Shown here piece after piece: positions 35,608-47,559 of a stretch of DNA of 64,000 bases. The stretch is from Sipunculus nudus (lineage: Eukaryota > Annelida > Sipuncula > Golfingiida > Sipunculidae). The stretch's first letter is position 1. The number at the start of each line of letters is the position of its first letter. Location: contig CM049321.1 in NCBI GenBank assembly GCA_026874595.1, forward strand, positions 13,781,479 through 13,845,478, written 5' to 3'. The position numbers were made by a program, and so were the translations under genes. The notes beneath the pieces are model-generated. The model had not been told where the DNA came from. It ran no database searches and saw only the letters and a program-made list of their open reading frames with translations.

Positions 35608-36066
35608 TAAGGGTGGGCCCTGGGGCCTTAGCCAACATTTTTCCTGAAAGGCCCCCTGAACTCAGTCAGATGGGCCCAAAAGGCCCACTTTTTTGGGCCC
35701 ACTAAATCCTTGCATAGGAATATAAATTTACATGGTACCCCAAGTACATGGTAATTTCTTTGATAACTCTTACAAACGATCTGATGAATTTTAATTATAA
35801 AATAAATAATCAGCCTAATTACTTATATGCTCAGTGTCAATAGTGTGATACAAATATGTGCACTCGGAACCTCTGGTATTTACTTAAATTAATTTAAATT
35901 TAATTAGATTTTATTTGAACAGATCCTGGAAATATATTTTAATTATTTTGTGATAATCTTTGGTTTTGCATTGGGTCTTTTTTTGTACCCAGTAGAACCT
36001 TCTCTTGCAGGAAAAAGGCCCACCATTTTAAGTTTTGTGGGCCTTTTAAGGCCCATTAATTTAAAA
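35608..36066. repeat. GGGCC-palindrome-rich element
   Basis: Left part carries GGGCCCTGGGGCC, AAAGGCCCCCTGA, GATGGGCCCAAAAGGCCCAC and TTTGGGCCCAC. Right part carries AAAGGCCCACCATTTTAAG and GTGGGCCTTTTAAGGCCCAT. The two clusters are largely complementary, flanking ~300 bp of AT-rich DNA, which suggests a decayed foldback or MITE. Exact ends not defined. Confidence 0.5.
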
Positions 36067-36689
36067 TCATAAACAGAACCTTGTTATTAAAACGTACCTT
36101 GATTAAAGGTCAGTATACTACATAGGTGGATTTACAAGGTAGTACTGCCTCTTGAATGAGGAACTGCCCAAGCTTTAGTATTTTAGGTTTATTTGCAAAG
36201 GGCCTGGAATAATAGAAATTGTTACCTGTCATTTTACAAACAGAGCAAATATCTCCGGGTTCTATTGAGATTTAATTTTTTTTGCGCCAGAGGCTCTGGT
36301 CAGAAAGAAAATTGTGACTTTCATTTCCAGAGGCCAAAGCCTTAAACCTCAAGGCAGCTTCCAATGATTGTTCACGCAAAATTAATCTGACATAGTGTTA
36401 GCTAGGAATGTAATATCATTATCCTTACTTAAAGAACAAGAAGGCATTACACGCACAGATACAAACAAACCACAAAATGACAATCAGAGACATATTAAAT
36501 GAAAAAAGTATCAACCAATTTTGAAAAATTTAAAAAGAACATGCCAGATAAATTAATGACTAGCCAAAGTATGATTTAGTGAAACACAAACATCATTAGC
36601 CCTGATCAATTTAATCATGCATTCATCCCTCTAAGTACTAGTTGCAAGACGAATAATTTTTAAACTGGGCTCAATGAAAGAAACACGAT
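36067..36689. other. unassigned DNA
   Basis: Single-copy-looking, with ATTA/TAAT-rich words near 36590-36620. Nothing assigned. Confidence 0.3.
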
Positions 36690-37244
36690 CTACAGCAGGG
36701 TGGCATGTAGCGATTTTGAACTGACGTTCACAGATTCGTTGTGAGACAGCAACCATGATTCTGAGCCAAATGTCGGAGGCCTGACCATCATCCCCGTGGT
36801 GGGATCCGTGCCCGATTTGACGGAGATATTGATTTTTAAGGGCAGCCTGCAGCTAGCATTATACACAGAGCAGCTCTGGCAATGATGGGAAAAATGTGAA
36901 CATGCAGCCACTGGATAATACATTTGTTGACATTCAAAACGTCTTCATCAAGCCCCTTATCATTTTGTATATTTTTTTTTCGTTTCTGCTGTTTAAGGCA
37001 CTGTCTCCCCCTGGGGGTTACCGATGTTTACGGGCTTTTCATTATGACTAAGACGCAACAAGACCAAGCAGCTGCCCGTAATGAAGGCCTCGCTCCGTTA
37101 GGATTCATGGGACCATGATTGAAGCCTTTCTTAATCATTGTAATGTGGACAAGCATGTGGTACGCTGGATGGAGTCCCCCTCACCGCTCAACTACAAAAC
37201 CAACTTCTACTTGAGGCATTACTACCACCTAGACAACGTCTACT
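36690..37244. other. GC-richer non-repetitive island with short frames
   Basis: Stands out from its surroundings by balanced composition and absence of repeats. Frames: minus 36690-36923 (77 codons), plus 36924-37118 (64 codons) and plus 37115-37246 (43 codons, MIEAFLNHCNVDKHVV.. ending HYYHLDNVY then TGA). A long pyrimidine tract (TATTTTTTTTTCG..TTTAAG) at 36970-36997 looks like a splice acceptor on the plus strand. No domain recognised. It could be a conserved noncoding element, a diverged exon or chance; I cannot decide from sequence alone. Confidence 0.3.
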
Positions 37245-37535
37245 GACCTCGTGGTTAAGGTACTAGGCAGGGTCTGTGATTAAGGCACACTGTGGGACAT
37301 GGTTTGGCATTTAAGGCAGTGAGTGGGACATGGTCTGATGGTTAAAGGCACTGACTGGGATTAGGCCTGGAGGTTAGGGTGTTATGTAGGAAATGGCCTG
37401 AAGGTTAAGGCATCAGGTAGGTAAAGCACTGGGTGGGATATCATTAAGGCACTGGAGGTCAAGGCACTGAGTGGGATCAGGACCAGAGGTTCAGGCATTT
37501 CATGTAGGACACTGCCTGGTGAATGAGACACAATG
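37245..37535 (+). repeat. degenerate minisatellite, GGTTAAGGCACTGAGTGGGA-type unit
   Basis: Eight or nine imperfect ~30-36 bp units with GGTTAAGGCA..GTGGGACATGGTCTGA. The first units (GACCTCGTGGTTAAGGTACT) are a little tRNA-like, but no B box follows. Confidence 0.75.
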
Positions 37536-38351
37536 CTTAACATGGTGTTATCTTCAAAAGATTTTCAGTCCTCATAGGATCACTGCATGGAAGTAGCCTA
37601 TTTCAGCTTGCCTGTTATGTGAGCCTTCACCTATGGGATTTACTTATATGTCAGAGAATTATGAGGTCAATGTTTTATGAACAAATGAGCATTTGATATA
37701 TATCTTTTTAACAACTCATATAATAGAAGTGACATCTTTTGGATACTTGAACAATAGGTCTACTGCAACCCAACACTCCTGTACCTGTATGATCCAACAA
37801 GTCATTTTATTAAGTATTTAAAAATACAAAAAAATAAGAAATTATCACTTCATTTTTAATGTACGCTTCTATCACACTATTTCATTGCTAATCACAGAGC
37901 TCATGTGAATCACCTCAAAACTAATTAATACTTTTTAGATCTAATCACTAAGCAGGCAGTCAATGCTTAACCCTTCATACATGTTAACATGAGCACTATT
38001 AGCAAAAAATATGGAGGTGTCATCATAACAGCACAAATGAGCGGGTGCAGTGAAGCATGACATTACACTGCCTGACCGTCCATGTGGAACCACTCATTGG
38101 TGGCACAAACCCGCGATGGTGTTGTTAAATTGACAACATGCTTTTGTTATCAGTGTAAAGTAGGCAGGGGCTTTGTATGATTATGTTTTCATACAAGATT
38201 TAACTGATGATAAGTTTCTAGAATTTCAAAGATAAAAGGCAAATAGGTATGACGTGTGAATTAGTAATTATCACAACTTAATCACCCCTTTGTTTCCTGG
38301 CAATCTTTTATACTGCTTTCTTGCAACATGACTGCAATCCATTCACCTTCT
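37536..38351. other. unassigned DNA
   Basis: Nothing recognisable. Confidence 0.35.
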
Positions 38352-38465
38352 GCAGAGCTTGACATGATGTTTTGAGAGTACTTGCCCAGCTGGGCTAGAA
38401 ACATCTAGTTTTTACTTGCCCCACATGACTTTTTACTTGCCCTTGAAAAATCAGTGATTATATCC
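38352..38465 (+). mobile_element. hAT-like MITE (family E), 5' fragment
   Basis: GCAGAGCTTGACATGATGTT, GTACTTGCCCAGCTGGGCTA, ACATCTAGTTTTTACTTGCC and TTTTTACTTGCCCTTG follow the left half of 31708-31973 in order. Confidence 0.65.
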
Positions 38466-39524
38466 TCAAGTGGATTCAACATGATTGTGTTGCATTTTTT
38501 ACTGCATGTTTGAAAATAAAAATATTTAAATGTTTATTGTAAGTAAAATTGTTTTGTATTTGTACATTTAAACATAAAAGTAATTAAAAAAAAGGTGGAA
38601 TTATCAATGTGGGGGGATGAGACAGAAAGTACTCTAAGGACAGCCCTAGGCCAGATTCTATCTGCAGAGACACTTTGGTGGCAATGGGAAGCGTTCCAAG
38701 GGAACAAATTTGGAACATTATAATACCCAAATCCTCAAATTATAGGTGGAAAATTAAGCTACCGCTAAAATTCCTAAATAGTGTATGTAAGGAATTAGGT
38801 AGGAGGAAAGTGGAATACGTGTTGAAAACTCTAATGTAACAATTCGTTTTACTAGATACGCATTCCACATGCCGGATCCACACATAAGGAATTTCACCTT
38901 ATTTATTGAGTCAAAACCAATTTTCTCTGCATTCCGCATGATAAATTCCACATTCTTCACATAAGGAATGTCAGGATTAATTATCCAACATAGTTCAAAT
39001 ATTAATAATGAATGTTATTTCTGCTGAAAGGATGAACTACTCTCTGAATATACCCATAAGGTTCCAACTTATGTAATGCATATCACCTCTGATGTCATTG
39101 ATTCAATAAATGACAGAGTCATGTTTAGAATGTGTCTATCACAGACCCAATGACCCTTACACCATAATATGCTTATCAACATTCTCTTTGAACCATATCT
39201 ACAACTAATCCACATTTGTGTTCATCAATGCCACAGTACAGGTCTATACCTGCCCAGACCATATAACTGGAGCTACCACTTCTCACAGGTATAAATAGCT
39301 AACTAAAAGGGAGCAGGGTGCCAGTCTCCAGGTATAAAGACTGTTTCTATTTCTATAGACTGGTGCTCATCTAATCACTCATTCAGGAGATGGGCAATTG
39401 AATCCCCAGGTGGCATTTAACAGAAAATAACTCCACACACTAACATATGTTGTATTAATGATGAATGAATACAATCTTTGCATGGAAGACAATTTCATAA
39501 TCAAATGATCAGAAAAAATAAATA
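38466..39524. other. unassigned DNA
   Basis: Short repeated words AAGGAAT..ATTCCACAT occur in 38780-38970, without clear array structure. Nothing else. Confidence 0.35.
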
Positions 39525-39830
39525 TAAGGGCCAAAAATTAAAGGTACTGATCTCAGGCACTGGCTGCATCAATTTTAACCCCCTGCATCAAACATTTTTT
39601 TTCATCTTTCAAAAAGATAAAATAATACAAATTTGATACAATTTCCTTTGTCATGTAGTGCTTTTTCCTGTTTAGCAAAAGAAACCTGCTATTTTCATGC
39701 TTCTCCCTGACCACATGACATTTTTATCATAACATACAAAAAAAGGTAAATAATAAAATACCGACCACCCTCAGTGACTTCTGAAAAAAAAGTGCCTGAG
39801 AACCAAATCTTTTTATTTTTCTTGCCTAAG
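39525..39830. mobile_element. AGGCC-ended MITE (family F), complete copy
   Basis: Begins TAAGGGCCAAAAATTAAAGGTACTGATCTCAGGCACT and ends AAAAGTGCCTGAGAACCAAATC..TTGCCTAAG. The interior CTTTGTCATGTAGTGCTTTTTCCTG is the reverse-orientation equivalent of 42860-43200. A 63-codon minus frame spans it and is not a gene. Confidence 0.8.
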
Positions 39831-39934
39831 CTGTTATACATAAATCTCAGAGGAAATGCTACCAGGACAGCCATTAAAATGAACAAACTTCTGAACTTCC
39901 CTTGTCACTAAAGGCTAATTTAGATACACATTTT

Positions 39935-40358
39935 GAGGGGACTTTAAATTGATTCAATTAATCGATTTTTAACCATCAATTTGATGCACAATTCAACAAT
40001 TACTTAAGTGGTTAATGACAGATTTTCTTGTAAATTAAAATGTAATACCAAAATGGATGTTAATTTAATTAGCAAGCATTGGAGAAATGTACTTTGCCCT
40101 ATGTTTATCAGCACTGGTTTTGTTTCTATGTTATGCTGTACCAGTGTGAGTTGAAAATATCTTAAGCAAATACACAATAAACAGTATTGACAACGCAGTA
40201 TGATCCATCACAAGTTGACGGCTCACTGAGAATTTTTGGGCGATGCAAGCATAAAATAATACTTAAAATAAATTTATTCAGAGGGTATGCATTGATTACA
40301 ATTTGATCGAGGTGTTGCAATGCAATGCATCAAATATTCAGTTATAGTTATTCCCACC
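39935..40358 (+). mobile_element. GATTCAATT-rich MITE (family O), full-length copy
   Basis: ATTGATTCAATTAATCGATT at the left, AAATGGATGTTAATTTAATT in the core, TTGACGGCTCACTGAGAA, then GCATTGATTACAATTTGATC and an end near TTCCCACC, in the same order as 34156-34602. Confidence 0.65.
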
Positions 40359-41194
40359 ATACAGTAGATGAGATTTATTTACTGCATACCCCTCAAATTC
40401 TCACATTATTTTGATTAGTAACATGATACTAACTGCATGAACTGATATCACATCAATTTATAAATATTAAGATTAGAAAAATGACAACGCATATGAGTTG
40501 GAAGATCCATCCATCAGTGTACAAACAATTTTGGTTCACTGAATTTGACTTGAAAAAAGAGATTTGTATTTTCAACTATGGTTTTACCAGTTCTCCAGGA
40601 TCTTTCAGTAAATTTGAGAACACTAGCCCAAAACGTCTTAATTTTTCTAGGATTTCCATATAGCCTTTTCAGGCCTGGAGTTTAATACTGCCATACCCAG
40701 GACATTCCAAGAAGTCAAGAACAAATATGCGGTCCATGTTATTCATGCTGCGGAGCCATATAACGAGGATCATCTGATCATGACACTAGATATTTCTGAT
40801 CTTGCGTCAGGACTCACCAAATTCCAATTAGCGAGTTCTTTGTCCTGGTGTTGCAAACATTTTCCTCAAACCATTTTGCACGACTACTAATTCAGTGTTT
40901 GGTAAAAGACGGCTTAGAATATTTTAAAAAGATTTGGGATTAATTTTTTTCCCCTGAGTGATTGGCTAAAATTGATTACCATTTCATGTTCATTTTCCTT
41001 ATATCCAGATATCCCCTGGTCACTTCAGGGCAAGTATTAGGACTGTAATGATGCGTATGTGCACCCAGAGTCCAAGATATCGTGATACAGAGTTAAATAT
41101 TGTATTAATATCCTCAGATATCTGTATATCAATACTTGGCACTATATGATCAACCAGCAAAGGACCTCCAGCATTTTAAAACTAGAATGAGGGT
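40359..41194. other. unassigned DNA
   Basis: A 60-codon plus frame (40481-40663) without a domain; a patch with ATATCGTGATACAGAG at 41076-41095 looks like an end of some DNA transposon, not assigned. Confidence 0.35.
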
Positions 41195-41808
41195 GTTTGC
41201 TCCCCTCCCTATGGGGCTCCCATCCCCAAATCTGATGGAAAAATTAGGACTACCAGTACTTCAAAAGTCACATCATTCACAAATAATTTCTATTCCAGCT
41301 GATTTGACTTTTGAGATGAAAATCAAGGTCACTGGTTTCAAAACACTTCCATGATTTTTCCACAAATATTTCACATCAAATTTTAAGAAATAATATTTAG
41401 TGGTTCAAAAGTAATATTGTACACAAAATTTTTCCAATTCTGCTGATTTGACCTTTTAGATGAAGATCAAGGTCACCAGTTTCCAAACTCGTCAATGAAA
41501 TTGGTTGAAACAATTAGTGTTTCAAATTTGATGTAAAAAATATGCATTACTTCAAAAGTTATGGGGATCACAAAAATTTCTATTTTGGCTTACTCGACCT
41601 TGATGATGAAGGTCAAGGTCACTGGTTTTTGCACTGGTCAAGGATATAGGTAGAAACAATTTAAATTTTAAATTTCATGAAAAAATTGTCTAGAAATTCA
41701 AAAGTTATCACGTTCACAAGAAATGGCACAGAAGCTGATGATTACACTGATGACAATGACAAGACCAAACACTATAAGGATCCCCCCATGGGAGGGGAGG
41801 CATAATAA
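41195..41808 (+). repeat. tandem repeat (~145 bp unit) flanked by inverted CTCCCCTCC ends
   Basis: Three and a half diverged units, each with GCTGATTTGACCTTT, GATGAAGATCAAGGTCAC and TTCAAAAGTTAT, at starts 41298, 41442 and 41588. The whole is bracketed by TTGCTCCCCTCCCTATGGGG at 41198 and CCCCCCATGGGAGGGGAGGC ending near 41801, which are inverted copies. This suggests an element with internal tandem units. Noncoding. Confidence 0.75.
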
Positions 41809-42859
41809 TGATTAGCATATAAAGCAAAACATCACTGGCCATATTAGCATAAATCATCAAATTGACATCTGATATTGACTAGCCAAATCAAGCAGATTAA
41901 GAATAGGTCCATGGCCTGTTGATATCAGACACTCTTTACATATGAAATAAATTAAAGTAACATATATCAATGCGAGATAAAATATCATTATCTGAAAGAA
42001 AAAACTATCAGGAGTATATTTTTGCACTGATGACTAGTTCTTGCACAAGCCTGAAACTGCATAATTGAATCTCCTGACACAGGTGTAACTATGTGCACTA
42101 TTGGCTGCATATTTTACCCTGTGTAAATTTACCTATTTTATTTCTATATATGTTGTATTTTTTATATATATGTGCTGCCATGAAAGAACATGAACAAGAA
42201 GACAATAAATTCACATGGAACCAATAAAAATACCAGGTGGTCGCTATACAAGTCTCCCTAAACACAGGTTTGACTCAGCACATCACAAAGGGGGTGGGAT
42301 TTTTTATTCCTGTGCACACGTGGGTTTTCAACAAAGACTGGATCATGCAAGGAAAGCAAACAGGAAGCAGACGATTTAACATGAAACCATCGCCCAACAC
42401 TTCCCAGTTATTTAACAATACACCTCAGTGTGTACAGTGCAGCTCACACACATCACAGACGCCAGATCAGTTCACAGTCAGCAGAACTACCAAAATAACA
42501 CTTTCAAGGTTTACGTTATGGCTAAGTGAACAACCTTGTTGAAAATAGGCCTGGCATGATCTATTGATGAATCAATAGACAAACGAGATCTGATATAATT
42601 ACCAATAACTCTGGCTTGAATCAATACCACAAATAATATACAGCAGAATCTTATTTTATTTACAGAAGCTGACCGGTTAAGGCTGGAACAACACACTGAT
42701 TAATCAATGCACTGAATTGAAGGCCAGTAAATAACTGATCTGGGATTGAAATAACCAATTTCAATTATTGCATTTACTGTAATTTTCCTTTCTTTATCTC
42801 CATCTTATATCTGAAGAAGATCATCAATAAACATGTCATACATGATATATTTATCAGTA
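41809..42859. other. unassigned DNA
   Basis: A 101-codon plus frame (42237-42542) has no recognisable domain. Nothing else. Confidence 0.35.
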
Positions 42860-43200
42860 CTAAGGACAAAATAAAAAAAAGGTTTGGTTCTCAGGCACTT
42901 TTTTTTAGAAATCAATGCAGGCAGTTTTTTTATTTTTAATTTTTTTGTATGTTTTGATTAAAATGTCAAATGAAAAGGGAAAAGCATTAAAATAATAGAT
43001 TTATTTTGCTAAACAAGTAACAACACTACAAAACAAAGGAAATTGTATGATTTTTTCTTTTTGAAAGAAATGTCTGAGTGGCCGCAGCTCGAAATTGGTG
43101 AGTTTCTATTGAAAATCAAAATAAAAATTTTTGATGCAGGGGTTTAAAATTGATGCAGGCAGTGCCTGAGAACCATACCTTTTATTTTTTTTGGCCTAAG
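42860..43200. mobile_element. AGGCC-ended MITE (family F), complete copy
   Basis: TIRs: left AAAAAAGGTTTGGTTCTCAGGCACTT, right AGTGCCTGAGAACCATACCT..TTGGCCTAAG. About 340 bp. The interior AAATGTCTGAGTGGCC and GCTCGAAATTGGTGAGTTTC are shared with the left half of the next copy in reverse. Confidence 0.85.
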
Positions 43201-43494
43201 CAATATTTTTATATAGGCTGTAATGAACCACTTAGCAACACTACGCAAAATATTGTAACAATACTGTCAGATGTCTGTCAACCAATATCTTAACAATAAA
43301 TTGTCATTAAACTAAACTTCTGACTTACCAGTAATTAACAACCTCTGGTGCTAAATAAAAGCAAGCCGATGAGCGCATGCAAGGTGAAACATCACTATCT
43401 AGAAACCTGCAAGCTGGTATCTGATTGGCTAAAGGCATCAGATTAAGAACATGGCGAGCTTTGAATATGTTTTAACCCAAGATACAGATATCAG
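43201..43494. other. short spacer between two family F copies
   Basis: Nothing recognisable. Confidence 0.35.
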
Positions 43495-44989
43495 CAACAA
43501 AAATAAAAGGCATAGTTCTCAGGCACCACCTGCGTCAATTTTAAACCCCCGCTTCAAAATTTTTTATTTTGATTTTCAATAGAAACTTACCAATTTTGAG
43601 CTCCAGCCACTTGTACATTTCTTTCAAAAAGATATAATCAAACAATTTTGATAAAATTTCCTTTGTAATGTAGTGCTTTTACTTGTTCAGCAAAATAAAT
43701 ATGTTAATATTATGTTTTTCCCTTATTCATTTCACATTTATCAAAACATACAAAAACAAGGGACCTATGGGTCACTACGCACAGCTGTTATATATGATAA
43801 AAAAATATTATTTAGAAATGAGGCACATGCTGGTTTTGTGTGGTAATAAATATAAGCTGTATTATGAGTTGTTGTTGTTTAGCTTATGTAATATTCTGAT
43901 AGTACCTTTGGAGACAGGGAAGAGGATTGATTTCATTTATTTTATTAACAAATGGAGTACTATTGTCACACAGATTTTGACTTGGCCATATAACTTATAA
44001 GCAGAACATATAATATAAGAGTTTAACTATTTATTAAAAAAAATACAAATATTGTCCCAAATATATTTTTTATTAAAAATAATAAGAGAATCATATGATT
44101 TTTTAAAATGAAATATAACTGATATGATTATTAAAATAATATTAAAGAATATATTCATGAATGCATTCATGAATACATTTTGAAAGTATTTGCACAAGTA
44201 TTCATATATTTTCATTTTTACCTGAATTCCCATTCTCTATGCAAGAAATTTTATAATGGAGTACAAAATCATATTTGTATTTAAATACAATTACAAAGTA
44301 TTTGCACCATGTCTGGATTTTATTCAGTTTTTTACCAAACAATGATGTTGAGAATCCAGAATATACAAAATTCACACATTTAAATAATGATCATAAGTAC
44401 CTAGTTTTTAGGGCTTTTATTTATATTAAAAAATAACAGTAAAAAATTCATTTTGGACTAATTTCACATCAATGTACACACTAGACACAGCAGGAATCTA
44501 GATTAATAATATCAACTGCATCTTTGTCTAATTTCCTTCATATGATCCCTAATGATTAGTAATGAATAATATGATTTACTTCTTTATCATTAAAATTGAA
44601 CTGAAAAATGCCATAGGTGACTGCATGGTGTTATTTGGAATATGTAATATTCTACCCATCGATACAAGATTCTTATATCATCAGTAACTGCGAGTTAATT
44701 TCCTGTTATTATAAACTAACAAATTCCTTTTCTATTTTTCTTTAATTTGTTATTAAAAACCAATAAAAATTTATTAATTTATTGTTTTTTGTTATGTTCT
44801 TGGTTAAAACTACTAGATGAGTTGGGTTGGACACCTGGATCAACTGTGGCTTGCCATAAGCTGCCTAGATTCCATGTATGCCTCGCCTCAAGCGTGCATA
44901 ATTTGATGAAGGGTCAACAAGGTCAACATACAGGTGACTCAAGAGGGGCTGGAGAGAGCCAAAGTCTGACAGGGTCTCATAAAAAAACA

Positions 44990-46270
44990 TTAATAAAAGC
45001 TACAATTTTTGGCCAATTTCTTTCAGCTTTCTAAACTAAAAAGCTGAAATGCTTATGTGTGCATGATATGAAAATTATATCAACAGTGCTCACGGGAAAC
45101 AAACGTGCCATGGTCACAGTTGGGCAAAATTTAAGGTACTAATTTTATATTTATACTAGATATAATTTGAAAAATTCAGAACTAATTTTGGGTATTCAAT
45201 TGAATCTTGATTAAATAATGTTACATCCCTGACAAAAAAATCTCTAGCTTCAGCAATGCTCATGTTAAGGGAGTAAATATATTTCTTGATTTTTTACAAA
45301 GTGCATTATGTTTGGGCCCATAACTTAAAACAATTACACAATACTGACATCATTCTGGCATGTGCATAGAGAATGAAAAATATGTATATTATTTATGATT
45401 AAAGTCAGATCAGTGGTTTTGATATTAGGCAGTTTTGAAGTGTAACAATGGGTTTTTAATGGAAAAATGAAGTTTTTCATTAATATCTCGAATGTCATAG
45501 TGACCAAATTCTTGGCATGGTAGGGCATTTTGGAGACATCTAACTGTATGCCGAATTTAAGGAACTTAGAGCTGAAGCTGGGGAGCTGAGCTCTTGCAAA
45601 CTGCATAACACTAGCTTGATGTTAACAATATGTTACATGGTGCTTGAAAACTTGATTAAAATCTACAGTTTTTGATCAACTGGTTTCAAATTTTTGGTGT
45701 TAACAGTTGAAATGCTAACAAAAACATGCTGTGAAAATTAAATCCACAGTACTTACAGGAAAAAAACGTGCCATGGTCAAAGTTGGGCAAAATTTAAGGT
45801 ACCAATTTTTTATTTTTATTAATATTTTAAAAAATTTAAAAGATTTTCATCTAATTTTGGGTATGCAATTTAATTTTGATATATTAAAGTTATATTACTG
45901 GAAAAAAGGTCCATAGCATTAACATTTTTTGTGTTAAGTGATCAAATATCTTTTCTGATTTTTTACAAAATGCATTATGTTTGGGCCCATAACTTTTTTA
46001 AATTAAATAATACAGACATAATTTCTGGCTTGTACATAGGAACTATATAGAGGAATATTTATGGTAAATATGAGGTAAAACAGATGAGTGGTTTTGATAT
46101 TAGGCAGTCCTGAAGTGTGAAAATAGGTTTTTAATAAAAAATTGAGGTTTTTCCTTAATTTCTCAAAGGAACGAAGTTGCAAACACCCAGTTTTCGGCTT
46201 GGTAGGAGATCTTGGGGACATCTAACATTATGCCGAATTTTGGATTCCTAGGTCTTACGGTTTCAAAACG
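44990..46270. repeat. direct tandem duplication, ~660 bp unit
   Basis: Copy 1 (about 44990-45650) and copy 2 (about 45651-46270) share in order AAAGCTACAATTTTTGG/AAATCTACAGTTTTTGA, AACGTGCCATGGTCA, GTTGGGCAAAATTTAAGGTA, GTGCATTATGTTTGGGCCCA, GTGGTTTTGATATTAGGCAG and ACATCTAAC.TTATGCCGAATTT. Divergence is moderate, so the duplication is old relative to a recent expansion. Confidence 0.8.
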
Positions 46271-46280
46271 TGCCACATCT

Positions 46281-46331
46281 ACGGACGGACGGACGGACGG
46301 ACGGACGGACAGACGGACGGACGACGGACAA
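46281..46331. repeat. (ACGG)n microsatellite
   Basis: About twelve tetranucleotide units with one AGAC interruption and an ACGACGG end, close to the right end of the inserted element. Confidence 0.95.
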
Positions 46332-46457
46332 TGGACCACGACTATAGCTCAGATGACTTATAGTCAGCTGAGCTAAAAATTAAAAATAAAAAAAAAAACG
46401 CCAGCATTGATTTCTAAAAAAAAGTGCTTGAGAACCAAACCTTATTTTTTTGCCTAA

Positions 46458-47559
46458 TACTATTTACATATACAAAAGTACAATATAATGTGTGAAAACT
46501 CTTCCTGTTTAAACTCCTCCTGAAAAGCCTCTTTAGTCTATTGTTTAAGTCCTGTGAAGTATCCCTATGTCCTCCATGGGATGTTTGTGCAGTAATGCAT
46601 TTAAGATGATATAATTACAACATGGTCTAATCAAATCCTTGGGCACATCCTGGCAGAAAAAGCATCTCCAACAGAATATATACAATGTTTGCAATAACTG
46701 ATATGAGATTTTTTTTCTAAAAACTGTAACTGATAAACAAATTACTTAGTGATCAACAGGCAGATTGACCAGACCTGAACCTTCATCCTCAATGGAACGA
46801 TGCTGATACTAGAGTGATTATACTTAAATAGCATATAAATCTTCATTAAAATGAACCACCTAAAGCTAGTGTCCATAGGCAGAGATACCAGTCATACAGA
46901 GGGGTCAAAAGCAGATGTTTCCTTGTTCCAGTTGGTATATAACTATATATATACCATCTTTGTAGCAAACTGACTTAATGATACACCATATTTTCTGCAT
47001 ATCATGGATTTTGTGCACAGTGTTTTTAAATATGTTAAGCATAATTTAACTGGTAGATTTAAAATTGTAGATAAAATAAAATAGAGATGATCAGTCTAGC
47101 CTATCAGTTTCTTCATTTAAACAATACACCCACTGTGAAACTTGTGATAGGTCTTGATTCCAAGATTAGATCACAGCACTCTTGGTATAAACACATGACA
47201 GTGGTGATCAGTGCTGCTTGCTGGGCCTGCAACCAACCTTCAAACTCTGGAGCAGCCATTGTCTACATGCAATAAATCTGAAGTGTTCACACAAGTGTTC
47301 ACCTGCTGCAACACACTAGTTTCCAGTCTGTTCAAAATTCTTAGTTAAGCTAACAGACAGATATAGAACTTTTTAAAATCCTTAAACAGACTGGACAATA
47401 TCTAATATTTGGCATCTTGTAGTAAACTTCAACAAATAAAAGAAAACTGTAGCTCTCCCTTGCTTTGTCGCCACCATTTATGTTTCTTTGCAAGCTTAGT
47501 GGTCATCCAACTTACATTTAAAATAGATTTAGGCCACATGCAAGATAATAAGTTTATAC
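46458..47559. other. unassigned DNA
   Basis: Nothing recognisable beyond short chance frames. Confidence 0.35.

Larger units (their letters stand above)
43761..46376 (-). mobile_element. 2.6-kb inserted element with internal tandem duplication and (ACGG)n end
   Basis: Starts at or near GGGACCTATGGGTCACTACG and ends with GGACCACGACTATAGCTCAG..TCAGCTGAGCTAAAAA just after an ACGG array. The interior is AT-rich with short frames (43683-44000, 44747-45034, 45334-45606) and no transposase signature. I recall similar ACGG-plus-GCTGAGCT sequences as common in bivalve genomes, but cannot name the superfamily. Boundaries come from the interrupted host MITE and are good to a few bases. Confidence 0.6.
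43495..46457. mobile_element. AGGCC-ended MITE (family F) split by a 2.6-kb insertion
   Basis: The left half 43495-43760 runs from AAATAAAAGGCATAGTTCTCAGGCAC to TCAAAACATACAAAAACAAG. The right half 46377-46457 resumes with AATAAAAAAAAAAACGCCAGCATTG and ends AGTGCTTGAGAACCAAACCT..TGCCTAA. Placed together they match the uninterrupted copy 39525-39830, so the sequence between them was inserted later. Confidence 0.75.

Noticed and set aside
37115-37246. 43-codon frame compared with the PLDHKNLDKDV motif of 6-pyruvoyl-tetrahydropterin synthase
   Set aside because: Only about 6 of 11 residues agree over a short stretch, the flanking residues do not follow the family, and the frame is very short. 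Kept only as an unexplained island.
37250-37290. tRNA gene suggested by CTCGTGGTTAAGGTACT
   Set aside because: No B box and no acceptor or anticodon stem pairing; it is the first unit of a minisatellite.
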